Notes under the pieces: generated by a model | The model's database searches: none | Told to the model about the DNA's origin: nothing | What the model saw: the letters and a program-made list of their open reading frames with translations, nothing else | Part shown: in pieces, positions 35,734-44,682 of the stretch | Layout of the letters: each line of letters starts with the position of its first letter | How positions within the stretch are numbered: the first letter of the stretch is position 1 | DNA from: CAIZWU01 sp942492905 | Lineage (GTDB): Bacteria; Verrucomicrobiota; Verrucomicrobiia; Verrucomicrobiales; V1-33 | NCBI GenBank assembly: GCA_942492905.1 | Contig: OW818657.1 | Span: forward strand, 5,952,001 to 6,016,000 | Length of the DNA stretch: 64,000 bases | Direction of reading: 5' to 3' | Position numbers and translations under genes: made by a program

Positions 35734-37296
35734 TCAGCCGGCAGTGTGGTAGCCGTCTTCACCGTGGTCGGCGAGGTCGAGTCCCATCTGCTCGGCTTCC
35801 TCCGTGGTCCGGAGACCGATCACTGCCTTGATGGCGTAGGCCAGCACTGCGGTAACCACCACGGACAGGACAATGGTGAAAACCACAATGTAGAGGTGAT
35901 TCATCAGCAGGCCCATCCCGGCTTTTCCGGTTTCGAGATTGAAGAAAGCCTTCATTCCATTGGCACCGGCGTAGGTGTCGCTGACCAGGTTTGGATTGAC
36001 TTTGCAATCTGCAAAGATGGCTGTGAGCAGCGCACCGAGAGTGCCTCCCACACCATGGATGCCGAAGGTGTCCAGAGAGTCGTCATACTTGAAGATGGAT
36101 TTGATCTTGGTGCAGGCGATGTAAGGAACGACGCCGGCGAGAACGCCCATGATGACAGCGGACTGGGCGGTGACAAAACCAGCCGCAGGAGTGATGACAA
36201 CCAGACCGGCGACCGCACCGGAGCAGAGACCGAGGACACTGACCTTGCCCTTGGCGATGCCTTCGACCGCACCCCAGGTAAAGGCAGCGACAGCGGCGGC
36301 GAGCGTGGTGGTCATGAAAGCCTGGGAAGCCAGGCCATCAGCGGCCAGAGCGGAACCGGCGTTGAATCCATACCAGCCGACCCAGAGCATTCCGGTGCCG
36401 ACCATACAAAGGACCATGCTGTGAGGCTGCATGGGCTGTTTGCCAAATCCAGCGCGCTTGCCAAGGATGAGGCAGAGCACCAGGGCAGACCAGCCCGAAG
36501 TCATGTGAACCACGGTGCCGCCGGCGAAATCGATGCCAGGAGTGGTGGCTCCGCCATTCCAGACGCCATTGAAGATACCGTCAAAGCCCCAGACCATGTG
36601 GGCCATCGGGAAATAAACGAGCACCATCCAGAAGGCGCAGAAGATCATGATGGCAGCGAACTTCATACGTTCGGCGATGGCACCGATGATGAGAGCCGGG
36701 GTGATGATGGCGAACATCAATTGATACATGGCGAAGGTACTTTGGGAAGGCCAGGCGGTGTAATTTGTATTGGGCGCCATGCCGACGTCCTTGAGCATCA
36801 TGTATTTGGTGATGTTGCCCACATAGCCGGCCCACTTGGGCGCGCTTGCGGCATCGTGTTCCCCAAAGACAAAGGAGTAACCAAAGACGAACCACATAAT
36901 CGTCACCAGACCGGCGAGACCGAGGCACTGGGCCATTACTGAGAGCACGTTTTTATGACGCACGAGCCCGCCGTAGAACAGGGCGAGACCAGGCAGGGTC
37001 ATGAAGAGCACCAAGGCGGCGCAAATCATCAGGAAACCATTGTGACCAGGCCCTGGCAGACCCGCCAGCGGACCGGTCGGGGCGACATTGTTAAAATAAG
37101 CCAGAGTATCGGCAGCAACAGCTGCGGCATCAGGCCCAGCGGGGGCCGCGGGGGCTTCCGGAGCAGCAACGGGTGCTGCCTCTGCGGCGGCCGGAGCTTC
37201 CGCAGTGACAGCCGGAGGCGCGGCGTCCTGCGCCGTCACCACGGGGGCAAAGGCCCCGAGGACGAGGATAGTAAGTAAGGTGGCTAGTTTTTTCAT
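35734..37296 (-). CDS. amt: Ammonium transporter
   Basis: The 520-residue protein conducts ammonium across the inner membrane. It has a signal peptide (cleavage near VTAQ) and then an unusual Ala/Pro-rich linker (about 24-60) before the eleven membrane segments. Amt blocks include LALFYGGLVRHKNVLSV, DFAGGTVVHMTSGWSALV and DTFGIHGVGGTLGALLTAIF, which contains one of the twin pore histidines. The glnK gene ends 39 bases upstream, the classical P-II/Amt pair in which GlnK blocks the pore. Confidence 0.95.
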   Translation of the reverse strand: MKKLATLLTILVLGAFAPVVTAQDAAPPAVTAEAPAAAEAAPVAAPEAPAAPAGPDAAAVAADTLAYFNNVAPTGPLAGLPGPGHNGFLMICAALVLFMTLPGLALFYGGLVRHKNVLSVMAQCLGLAGLVTIMWFVFGYSFVFGEHDAASAPKWAGYVGNITKYMMLKDVGMAPNTNYTAWPSQSTFAMYQLMFAIITPALIIGAIAERMKFAAIMIFCAFWMVLVYFPMAHMVWGFDGIFNGVWNGGATTPGIDFAGGTVVHMTSGWSALVLCLILGKRAGFGKQPMQPHSMVLCMVGTGMLWVGWYGFNAGSALAADGLASQAFMTTTLAAAVAAFTWGAVEGIAKGKVSVLGLCSGAVAGLVVITPAAGFVTAQSAVIMGVLAGVVPYIACTKIKSIFKYDDSLDTFGIHGVGGTLGALLTAIFADCKVNPNLVSDTYAGANGMKAFFNLETGKAGMGLLMNHLYIVVFTIVLSVVVTAVLAYAIKAVIGLRTTEEAEQMGLDLADHGEDGYHTAG

Positions 37297-37335
37297 GGAT
37301 GGGTTAGTTTGAATCCGGGTTGGTGTGGTTGGGAA

Positions 37336-37674
37336 TCAGATGGCGGCGTCGTCCTTCTCCTGGGTGCGGATGCGGACGGCGGACTCGACAGACGAGATGA
37401 AGACCTTGCCATCCCCGATTTTCCCGGTTTTGGCGGCTTTCACGATCGCCCCGACGGCCGCTTCCACGCGGTCCGAAGCCACAACCACTTCGATTTTGAC
37501 TTTGGGCAGGAAGTCCACGGTGTATTCACTGCCGCGGTAGATTTCAGTATGGCCTTTTTGGCGGCCGAAACCTTTGACTTCGGTGACGGTCATGCCTTCA
37601 AACCCGACTTCGTGCAGGGCTTCCTTCACGTCTTCGAGTTTGAACGGTTTGATAATAGCTTCGACTTTTTTCAT
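37336..37674 (-). CDS. glnK: P-II nitrogen regulatory protein
   Basis: The 112-residue trimeric sensor binds ATP/ADP and 2-oxoglutarate. The start MKKVEAIIKPFKLEDVKEAL, the T-loop tip with Tyr51 (RGSEYTVDF), and the B- and C-loop blocks KTGKIGDGKVF and RIRTQE are all standard. Tyr51 is the uridylylation site in proteobacterial relatives. Gene pairing with amt makes it GlnK-type. A perfect sigma-54 promoter lies about 77 bases upstream. Confidence 0.96.
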   Translation of the reverse strand: MKKVEAIIKPFKLEDVKEALHEVGFEGMTVTEVKGFGRQKGHTEIYRGSEYTVDFLPKVKIEVVVASDRVEAAVGAIVKAAKTGKIGDGKVFISSVESAVRIRTQEKDDAAI

Positions 37675-37750
37675 GAGTGTGGATGTTTGAGGATCGCCGT
37701 GGCAACCCCTGTCCCGGGGTGCCGCGGACGGCTTGCGCTAAAAGGTCTAA

Positions 37751-37765
37751 GCAATGGCCGTGCCA
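37751..37765 (-). promoter_or_regulatory. Sigma-54 (-24/-12) promoter of glnK-amt
   Basis: The minus strand reads TGGCACGGCCATTGCTT, an exact match to TGGCAC-N5-TTGCT. Transcription would start near 37739 and give a leader of about 65 bases to the glnK ATG. Nitrogen-regulated glnK-amt operons are classical sigma-54/NtrC targets. Confidence 0.85.
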
Positions 37766-37972
37766 CGTTCCGGGGGACTCTTGAAAAAATTTCATCGCCG
37801 GCATGTTTTATCCGCCGGGTGACTGTATCCAGTCATGGCCGGGGCGGACCACATCCATTGCGTAATTTCATAAGGGAAAGACGCGGAATTTCATGGTCAC
37901 CCGTCAAATTAACCGCCAAACTGTGCGCATTATCTCATTTCACGAAGTCAACCCTCTCCCACCATTCCATCC
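37766..37972. other. Upstream activating region of glnK and 5' region of the oxidoreductase gene
   Basis: The divergent space beyond the sigma-54 element holds the likely activator sites for glnK and the promoter of the Gfo/Idh/MocA gene. I could not assign a specific dyad or a -35/-10 pair. Confidence 0.35.
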
Positions 37973-39103
37973 ATGAGCGCAAAAAGAAAAATCAACATAG
38001 CGATCGTCGGCCTCGGTTTCGGGGCGGAATTCATTCCGATCTATCAGCTCCACCCCGGCGCCAATATGTATGCCATCTGCCAGCGGTCCAAGGACAAGCT
38101 GGACGCCGTCGGCGAGGCCTTCGATGTCGAAAAACGCTACACGGACTTCAATGAACTGCTGAAGGATCCCAACGTGGACGCCATTCACATCAACTCGCCC
38201 ATTCCGGATCACGGCTGGCAGACCATCGCGGCCTTGAAGGCTGGAAAACATGTCTCCTGCACCGTGCCCATGGCCACCACCATTGAGGAATGCAAAGAAA
38301 TTGTGGCCCTCGTCAAAAAGACCGGCCTGAAATACATGATGGCGGAAACGGTGGTTTATGCGCGCGAGTTCCTTTTCATGAAGGAACTGCGCGACAAAGG
38401 CACGCTGGGCAAAATCCAGTTCCTGCAAGCCAGCCACCAGCAGGATATGGATGGATGGCCCAACTACTGGCCCGGCCTGCCGCCGATGTGGTATGCCACC
38501 CATTGCGTGGGTCCGGTGGCGGCCCTCGCTGGTGCGGATGCTGAATATGTGAGCTGCTTCGGCTCCGGCACGGTGCGCCCTGAACTACAGAAGCACTACG
38601 GCTCGCCGTTTGCCGTGGAGACCGCCCACATCAAATTCAAGGACAGCGACCTGAGCGCCCGCGTCATCCGCAGCCTGTTCGATACCGCGCGCCAGTACCG
38701 GGAAAGTATCGACATCTACGGCGACAAAGCTTCCGTGGAATGGCCCCTCATTGAGCACGAACCTCTGGTAATCCATACCGCCAAGCTGCCGGAGCCGAAA
38801 ATTCCCAAAAAAGTCACCTCTCCGGACTACGCAAAATATCTGCCCAAAGCGATCCGCCCCTTCACCACTGGTGGCGTTTATGGGAAAGGTAAAAAGGGCC
38901 ACCTCAGCTTCACCCAGGGTGCCGGACATGGCGGCAGCCACCCCCATTTGGTTCATGAATTCATCAGCGCCCTGACCGATGACCGCGATCCTTTCCCGAA
39001 TGCCCGGCAATCCGCGAACTGGACCTGCGTCGGCCTCTGCGCCCACGAATCCGCCCTCGCTGGCGGCAAGATCGTCAAGCTGCCCGCCTTCACCCAGGCG
39101 TAA
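37973..39103 (+). CDS. Gfo/Idh/MocA family oxidoreductase
   Basis: The 376-residue NAD(P)-dependent enzyme has an N-terminal Rossmann fold (INIAIVGLGFGAEFIPIYQ) and then the family pattern DAIHINSPIPDHGWQ and KHVSCTVPMATTIEEC, where VPM replaces the common EKP motif. The C-terminal half forms the alpha/beta substrate domain. The substrate, probably a sugar or sugar acid, is not readable. It is followed by a sugar-sensing AraC regulator on the same strand. Confidence 0.87.
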   Translation: MSAKRKINIAIVGLGFGAEFIPIYQLHPGANMYAICQRSKDKLDAVGEAFDVEKRYTDFNELLKDPNVDAIHINSPIPDHGWQTIAALKAGKHVSCTVPMATTIEECKEIVALVKKTGLKYMMAETVVYAREFLFMKELRDKGTLGKIQFLQASHQQDMDGWPNYWPGLPPMWYATHCVGPVAALAGADAEYVSCFGSGTVRPELQKHYGSPFAVETAHIKFKDSDLSARVIRSLFDTARQYRESIDIYGDKASVEWPLIEHEPLVIHTAKLPEPKIPKKVTSPDYAKYLPKAIRPFTTGGVYGKGKKGHLSFTQGAGHGGSHPHLVHEFISALTDDRDPFPNARQSANWTCVGLCAHESALAGGKIVKLPAFTQA

Positions 39104-39198
39104 CTTCATTGCTTTCTGCCGTCCCGGAGTTCCACTGCTCCGGGACGGAACCTTTTCTCCATCCCCCGGTTTTCTCCTTTTCTTCTTCCACCTGCCTC

Positions 39199-40371
39199 AT
39201 GCCGCGTGCCCCTAAAGTTGCCCTGTTGATTGAGACCTCCAATGCTTATGCGCGAGGCCTCCTGCACGGCATTTACACGTGGATTCAGGAAAACCGGCCT
39301 TGGTCCATCTACCTCGCAGAGCACGGTCGCGGCGACCAAGCCCCCACCTGGCTGAAATCCTGGGATGGCGATGGTATCATCGCCCGCATCGAAAACGAAG
39401 CGATTGCCCAGACCCTGACCAAACTCAAGATTCCCATCGTGGATGTCAGCGCAGCCCGGCTGCTGCCTCACCTGCCCTTCTGCGAAACGGATGAGCCCGG
39501 AAACGCCAGCCTCGCCTCCAGCCACCTGCTGGAACGCGGTTTCCGACATTTTGGCTATTGCGGCGATGCCCGCTTCCCATGGTCCAAACAGCGTGGCGAT
39601 GCCTTCCGGGCCTCCATCGAAGCGGCCGGCTACACCGTTTCCGAGTTTCAGCAGCCTCCGGCGCTCGATCCCGAGGACGATGCCATGACCGATGCGATCG
39701 GTGAATGGGTCGCCAGCCTGCCCCAACCCGCCGCCATTTTTTGTTGTTATGACCTCAGAGGCCGCCAAGTACTCGATGCCTGCCGCCGCCGGGAGATCCA
39801 CGTCCCCGATAACATTGCTGTGCTCAGCATCGATAACGATGAACTGCTCTGCAATCTCTGTCATCCACCGCTCTCCAGCATCATTCTGAACAGTCTGCGC
39901 ACTGGTTACGAAGCCGCTGTCCTGCTCGATCGCATGATGGGCGGCAAGGCTGTAGGGCCGGAAGAGCACCGCATCCCACCGCTTGGTGTGGCCACCCGGC
40001 AATCCACCGATGTCCTCGCGGTGGAAGATGCGCCGGTGGCCCATGCCGTCCGCTTCATCCGCAGCCACGCCTGCCAGGGCATCTGTGTGGATGATGTCGT
40101 CAAGGACTCCGGTCTCTCCCGCCGGATGTTGGAAAACCGCTTCAAGCGCCTCCTCGGCCGCAGCCCTCATGAAGAAATCGTGCGTGTCCAGATCCTCCGG
40201 GTAAAGGAACTTCTGGGAGAAACCGACCTGCCGCTGGCCGAAATCGCGGAGCGCGCCGGATTTCGTTATGTGGAATATCTCAGTGCCGTCTTCAAAAGCA
40301 AGACCGGCATGCCTCCGGGAGCCTACCGCAACGAGCATCGCCCCCGCGCTGCCACCAAACGCCGCCGCTGA
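39199..40371 (+). CDS. XylR-like regulator: LacI-type sensor with AraC-type HTH
   Basis: The 390-residue regulator fuses a periplasmic-binding-like sugar sensor (about 1-275; KVALLIETSNAYARGLLHGI, then DEPGNASLASSHLLERGFRH and SIDNDELLCNL) to a C-terminal AraC helix-turn-helix (285-385; CVDDVVKDSGLSRRMLENRF and EIAERAGFRYVEYLSAVF). This architecture is that of XylR, but the sensed sugar in this phylum varies. The ATG at 39199 gives the expected N-terminal strand; the frame is open from 39109. The probable KDG kinase is convergent, 115 bases away. Confidence 0.9.
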   Translation: MPRAPKVALLIETSNAYARGLLHGIYTWIQENRPWSIYLAEHGRGDQAPTWLKSWDGDGIIARIENEAIAQTLTKLKIPIVDVSAARLLPHLPFCETDEPGNASLASSHLLERGFRHFGYCGDARFPWSKQRGDAFRASIEAAGYTVSEFQQPPALDPEDDAMTDAIGEWVASLPQPAAIFCCYDLRGRQVLDACRRREIHVPDNIAVLSIDNDELLCNLCHPPLSSIILNSLRTGYEAAVLLDRMMGGKAVGPEEHRIPPLGVATRQSTDVLAVEDAPVAHAVRFIRSHACQGICVDDVVKDSGLSRRMLENRFKRLLGRSPHEEIVRVQILRVKELLGETDLPLAEIAERAGFRYVEYLSAVFKSKTGMPPGAYRNEHRPRAATKRRR

Positions 40372-40486
40372 ACCGCTTCCGCGGCGAGGTGGTCCCGGGT
40401 CCTTAAGCCGATTGGCGGTATGGTGAATGCAGCCGGCGCGGATTGCCCCGGAGATCAGCCAGTTTCCAGCGGACTGATCGGCTGTT

Positions 40487-41581
40487 TCAACGCTCCACCC
40501 GTTTACTTCCCCCACCCACTTCCTTCTCCACTTCTGCCAGCGTCGCCATGCTGGTATCTCCAGGGGTGGTCATGGCCAGGGCGCCGTGGGCGGCTCCATA
40601 GTTCACGGCTTTGGCCGCATCGTTGAATTGCAGGAATCCATAGACCAGGCCGCTGGCGAAGCTGTCGCCGCCGCCAACGCGGTCCATGATCTCGAGGCGT
40701 TTGCGGTCCGGAGCGCTGTGGAATTGGCCCTCATGCCAGCAGATCGCCCCCCAGTCGTTGATGGTGGCGGATTCGACCGTGCGCAGAGTGGTGGCCGCGA
40801 CTTTGAAGTTGGGGAATTCCTTCACGGCGCGCTCAATCATGGCCTTGAAACTGTCCAGCTCGATGTGGCTGATGTGCTCGTCCACGCCTTCGACTTCCAT
40901 GCCAAGACTGGCGGTGAAATCCTCCTCATTGCCGATCATGACATCAACGCTCCGGGCGATGCGGCGGTTCACTTCCTGGGCGCGGGCCTTGCCGCCGATG
41001 CTCTTCCAGAGGCTAGGCCTATAGTTCAGATCGTAACTGACGATCGTTCCATGCTTGCGGGCGCACTCGACGGCTTCGATCACGACTTCGGGGGTGGTGT
41101 CGCTCAGCGCCGCGAAAATCCCGCCGGTATGGAACCAGCGCACGCCTTTGTTGCCGAAAAGGTCTTCCCAATCAATGTCGCCCGGCTTGAGCTGGCTGGC
41201 GGCCGTATTGCCCCGGTCCGGGATGCCTTTGGCTCCTCGGATACCGAAACCACGTTCCGTGAAATTGAGGCCGACCCTGACGTTCCGCCCGATTCCGTCG
41301 TAAGGCACCCAATTGATCCAATTCACATCCACGCCGCCCTGCATGATGAAGTCTTCCACCAGCCGGCCGACATCGTTGTCCGCAAAAGCGGTGACGACCG
41401 CGGTGCGGAGTCCGAAACATTTGCGCAAGCCGCGGGCTACATTGTATTCACCGCCGCCTTCCCAGACTTTGAATTCCCGCGCGATACGCACCCGGCCTTC
41501 GCCCGGATCAAGACGGAGCATGATTTCGCCAAGGGAGACGCAGTCGTATAAGCAGGATTCGGCAGGACGGAGGTTGAGCAT
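40487..41581 (-). CDS. PfkB-family sugar kinase, probable 2-keto-3-deoxygluconate kinase
   Basis: The 364-residue ribokinase-fold enzyme phosphorylates a sugar or sugar acid with ATP. SLGEIMLRLDPGEGRVR and WEGGGEYNVARGLRKCF follow the KDG-kinase pattern of the PfkB family, and DRVGGGDSFASGLVYGF carries the GxGD catalytic Asp. Substrate is inferred from the EYNVA block and from the nearby oxidoreductase and XylR-like genes, which would suit uronate breakdown. The ATG at 41581 is chosen over the open frame to 41689. Confidence 0.8.
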   Translation of the reverse strand: MLNLRPAESCLYDCVSLGEIMLRLDPGEGRVRIAREFKVWEGGGEYNVARGLRKCFGLRTAVVTAFADNDVGRLVEDFIMQGGVDVNWINWVPYDGIGRNVRVGLNFTERGFGIRGAKGIPDRGNTAASQLKPGDIDWEDLFGNKGVRWFHTGGIFAALSDTTPEVVIEAVECARKHGTIVSYDLNYRPSLWKSIGGKARAQEVNRRIARSVDVMIGNEEDFTASLGMEVEGVDEHISHIELDSFKAMIERAVKEFPNFKVAATTLRTVESATINDWGAICWHEGQFHSAPDRKRLEIMDRVGGGDSFASGLVYGFLQFNDAAKAVNYGAAHGALAMTTPGDTSMATLAEVEKEVGGGSKRVER

Positions 41582-41842
41582 TGGAAGAGTGGGTTGGCTG
41601 GTAAGGGGCTGGCCCAGCCTTAAAAATGCTGACCGCCGATGCAAGTGCAGAGTGCCCTGCCCGATCGGATAACCCGGGGGGCAGCCCACTTTTCAGCGCT
41701 CGATTTTCAAGGTGTAAAAGATGGGCCAGGACAGGAGCCCGCACCGGGCCATGGAATGAATCACATAGGATTTCCTGAATCTGGATACCGGATCCAGTCT
41801 GAGGTTGCGCTTGTTTCAGGCGCCACGGGGGCGCCGGGGCAC

Positions 41843-41873
41843 AAAAAAGGCCGGAGGGGTTACCTCCGGCCTT
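41843..41873 (-). terminator. Terminator of the RRM protein gene
   Basis: An 11-bp perfect stem (AAGGCCGGAGG / CCTCCGGCCTT, 41847-41857 and 41863-41873) with a five-base loop is followed on the minus strand by a T-run, 43 bases after the stop codon. Confidence 0.85.
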
Positions 41874-41915
41874 CTGCTTGATTTGTGTTATGGGCAGTCT
41901 GGCTGCCGGGGGAGC

Positions 41916-42386
41916 TTAGTAGCGTCCGCCGCGGTCGCCACGATCGCCGCGGTCACGGCCACCGCCGCCACCACCGCCGTAGCCGCCACGGCTTCCGCCG
42001 CCGCCGCCACCACCACCGTAACCGCCACGGGCACCGCCGCCGCCGCCACCGCTGCGGGGTTTGCCACCGTAGCCACCACCACCGCCGCCGCCACCACCGT
42101 AGCCGCCGCCACCACCACCACCGCCACCGGCGTAGGGGCGCTCTTCACGAGGACGGGCTTGGTTGACAGTCAGGGGGCGTCCGTCGACATCTTTGCCGTT
42201 GAGGGCTTCGATCGCGGCATTGGCTTCGCCCACATTTGGCATGGAGACGAAGGCAAAACCCTTCGACCGGCCAGTGAATTTGTCCATGATGATGCTGGCC
42301 TTATCAACGGAGCCATAAGCTCCGAACTCGGTTGTCAGCGCGGCCTCGGTTGTTTCGTAAGCGAGGTTTCCAACGTATATTTCCAT
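41916..42386 (-). CDS. Glycine-rich RNA-binding protein with one RRM
   Basis: The 156-residue protein has an RRM (1-80) with RNP2 as IYVGNL and RNP1 as KGFAFVSM, then a tail of glycine runs interrupted by Tyr, Arg and Ser (about 95-156; GGYGG and RGGYGG units) ending RGGRY. Such proteins in cyanobacteria and other bacteria bind RNA in the cold; the Gly/Arg/Tyr tail suggests low-complexity condensation, which is inference. The ATG at 42386 begins the RRM at once. The tail makes the complementary strand appear open in several frames. Confidence 0.93.
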   Translation of the reverse strand: MEIYVGNLAYETTEAALTTEFGAYGSVDKASIIMDKFTGRSKGFAFVSMPNVGEANAAIEALNGKDVDGRPLTVNQARPREERPYAGGGGGGGGGYGGGGGGGGGYGGKPRSGGGGGGARGGYGGGGGGGGSRGGYGGGGGGGRDRGDRGDRGGRY

Positions 42387-42516
42387 TTTCTCTGTTTTTC
42401 TGGGAGGCGATTCTAATTCAACAATTCTGCATGCCTCGGGACACAATTTTGTTGGAAGGCTGCTGATGCAGGGGCTTCATGCAAGGGGCCACAGGGCACC
42501 CGACGCGGGAGCTTTA

Positions 42517-43995
42517 CTACACCTTTGCGGCCGGCACAACTAAAACTTCCCCCGGATGCGGGGCCAGTGCCGTGGAGGGGGGAGGGGCCGGAAAATGGAG
42601 CGCATACACCACCATGCCTCCTTCCAAGGCTGCGGTGACCCGGCCCTGCATGGTTTCCATGATGCGGCGCACGAGGGCGAGTCCAATCCCGGCATTCCCC
42701 CGGTGCCCGCTGGCGTTGGGATTGCCCCGCCAAAACGGAGCGAAGGTGCTCTCCAAGTCCTCCAGCGCGAGGCCAGGATCGGTATTGGCCACCGTGATAT
42801 CCACCATGCCGCGGGTTTCGGCTGCGGTGATAAGAATGCGGCCGCCTTCAGGGCTGTAGGAGACGGCGTTGTCGAAAAGATTCCGCAGCACAATTTCGAT
42901 CAAGGCCACCGGAAGCACCAGGTCCGTGGCCGGCTCGGTGACCTGCCAGGTGACCTTCAGATGCCGTTCCGTGGCCTGATCGAAGACAGGACGCCATGCC
43001 TTGCGCAGCAATTTGGGCAGAGAAACCGGCTCCAAGGAGAATTCGTGGACTTGGTGGCCACTTTCCAAGCGGGCCAGGAGCAGCAGGTGATCCACCACCC
43101 GCTGCATGCCATTCTGGGATTCCAGAATACCGTCGAGCGTCTCCTCATATTCCTCCACACTGCGGGTCCGGCTCAGCGCCAATTCAACCCGGCTGCGGAT
43201 CGCCGCCAAAGGGTTGCGCAGCTCATGGGCGGCATTGGAAGTGAACATGCGCTCATGGTCGATAGCGGTGGCCACCCGGTCCATCAGGGCATTCAACCGG
43301 CCCACCACGGGCTGGATTTCACTGGGGGCGGCCGGCAGACTGAAGCGGGCATCGCTGTCCACCAGAGGCATGGCCTCAATCTGGCTGGCAAGGCCAGCCA
43401 CCGGTTTCACGCCACGCCGGACGATCCAGCGGGTGGCCAGCATCAGCAGCAGGATGGTGGTGACCGCTGTTTTGATGAGGAACCACTTCACCTGTTGCAG
43501 GGCATGGACGAGGGAAGCCGTGTCCCTTACTACCGCGATCTGCACCGGGACCGGATTGCTGCCCGCTTCCTGCTGGGGAAAAACCTGGCGGGAGGCCAGT
43601 CTGCCCGGGATATTCCCGAAAAGAGTGACGTTGGCAAAAGACGGGGTGTCTCCTGAGACCGGAATCCGGGGGAGGTCCCAGCCATTCAACCCGGGCGAAC
43701 GGGAAATGAACCGCCCCGAGGGCAAAAACCAAAACTGAACATAGTCCGGACTCGCGGGATCGCTCACCCGCTTCCACCACGCCTCATTCATGTTCCACTG
43801 CGGCATGCCCGCCCGGAGAGACATCGTGGTCTCATAAAATCTCAGCTTTCCTTCCAGGGAATAATCAAATTCCTCGCGCAGGTGGGCGTTGACCACCCCG
43901 TAGATGACCACCCCGCCCAAGGCCAGGGTAAAGGTGAGACTGGCGAGGATGCCCAGGAGCAACCGGCCTTGCAGGGACTTCGGCTTCAGTCGCAT
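42517..43995 (-). CDS. Sensor histidine kinase
   Basis: The 492-residue membrane kinase has two membrane segments (about 11-35 and 170-190) around a periplasmic sensor of about 135 residues, a HAMP-like linker, the phosphoacceptor block NAAHELRNPLAAIRSRVEL with His257, and an ATPase domain (NLFDNAVSYSPEGG; GNAGIGLALVRRI). The signal is unknown. It is nine bases downstream of its response regulator on the same strand, so the two form one pair. Confidence 0.93.
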   Translation of the reverse strand: MRLKPKSLQGRLLLGILASLTFTLALGGVVIYGVVNAHLREEFDYSLEGKLRFYETTMSLRAGMPQWNMNEAWWKRVSDPASPDYVQFWFLPSGRFISRSPGLNGWDLPRIPVSGDTPSFANVTLFGNIPGRLASRQVFPQQEAGSNPVPVQIAVVRDTASLVHALQQVKWFLIKTAVTTILLLMLATRWIVRRGVKPVAGLASQIEAMPLVDSDARFSLPAAPSEIQPVVGRLNALMDRVATAIDHERMFTSNAAHELRNPLAAIRSRVELALSRTRSVEEYEETLDGILESQNGMQRVVDHLLLLARLESGHQVHEFSLEPVSLPKLLRKAWRPVFDQATERHLKVTWQVTEPATDLVLPVALIEIVLRNLFDNAVSYSPEGGRILITAAETRGMVDITVANTDPGLALEDLESTFAPFWRGNPNASGHRGNAGIGLALVRRIMETMQGRVTAALEGGMVVYALHFPAPPPSTALAPHPGEVLVVPAAKV

Positions 43996-44004
43996 GAGGC
44001 GGGG

Positions 44005-44682
44005 TCAGGCCGCGCGTTCTTCAAGGATATATCCCATCCCACGACGGGTGTGGATCAGCTTGGGCTTGTCCTCGCGCTCAATTTTCCGGCGCAAATAGGC
44101 GATGAAGACATCCACCACGTTGCTTTCCGGATCCTGATTAAAATCATAAAGCTGCTCCCATATTTCCGCCCGGCTCACCACTTCGCCGGTCCGCATGGCC
44201 AGCAGTTCGATGAGGGAATATTCCCGTGCCGTGAGATCCAGCGGCACCCCGCCACGCGAGGCTGATTTCCGGTTGGTATCGATTTCCAGATCACCTACCC
44301 GAATCACCGGATCCTTCACATTATGCGTCCGGCGCAGCAAGGCGCGCACCCGTGCCATCAACTCATCCAGCGAAAAGGGCTTCACGAGGTAGTCGTCCGC
44401 CCCGGCATCCAGTCCGGTCACCCGGTCCCCCACCGCATCCCGGGCGGTAATAATCAGCACGCTGGTATCGGAGTTCTGGGCCCGCATTTTCTGAAGCAGT
44501 TCCACCCCGTCCAGATTCGGCAGCATCAGGTCCAGAATCGCCAAGGCATAGCGGTTTTCGGTGGCCAGCCATAATCCCTCGGACCCATCGCCGGTCTCAT
44601 CCACCGCACAGCCACTCTCCCGCAGACGCTGCCCGATGGACTTGCGCAGCGGCTCATTGTCCTCAACGACCAGCACTTTCAT
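44005..44682 (-). CDS. OmpR-family response regulator
   Basis: The 225-residue regulator has a receiver domain (VLVVEDNEPLRKSIG; phosphoacceptor Asp51 in LDLMLPNLDG; Lys in DYLVKPFS) and a C-terminal winged helix (LTAREYSLIELLAMRTGEVV; VVDVFIAYLRRKI; TRRGMGYILE). Target genes are unknown. The ATG at 44682 is chosen because the receiver begins directly; the frame is open to 44745. The histidine kinase follows. Confidence 0.95.
   Translation of the reverse strand: MKVLVVEDNEPLRKSIGQRLRESGCAVDETGDGSEGLWLATENRYALAILDLMLPNLDGVELLQKMRAQNSDTSVLIITARDAVGDRVTGLDAGADDYLVKPFSLDELMARVRALLRRTHNVKDPVIRVGDLEIDTNRKSASRGGVPLDLTAREYSLIELLAMRTGEVVSRAEIWEQLYDFNQDPESNVVDVFIAYLRRKIEREDKPKLIHTRRGMGYILEERAA

Noticed and set aside
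35746..36942. A 398-residue plus-strand frame opposite amt
   Set aside because: Antisense shadow; Gly/His/Glu-rich composition without a family match.
41885..42166. A His/Arg-rich plus-strand frame in the glycine-tail region
   Set aside because: It is the complement of glycine codons of the RRM protein tail.
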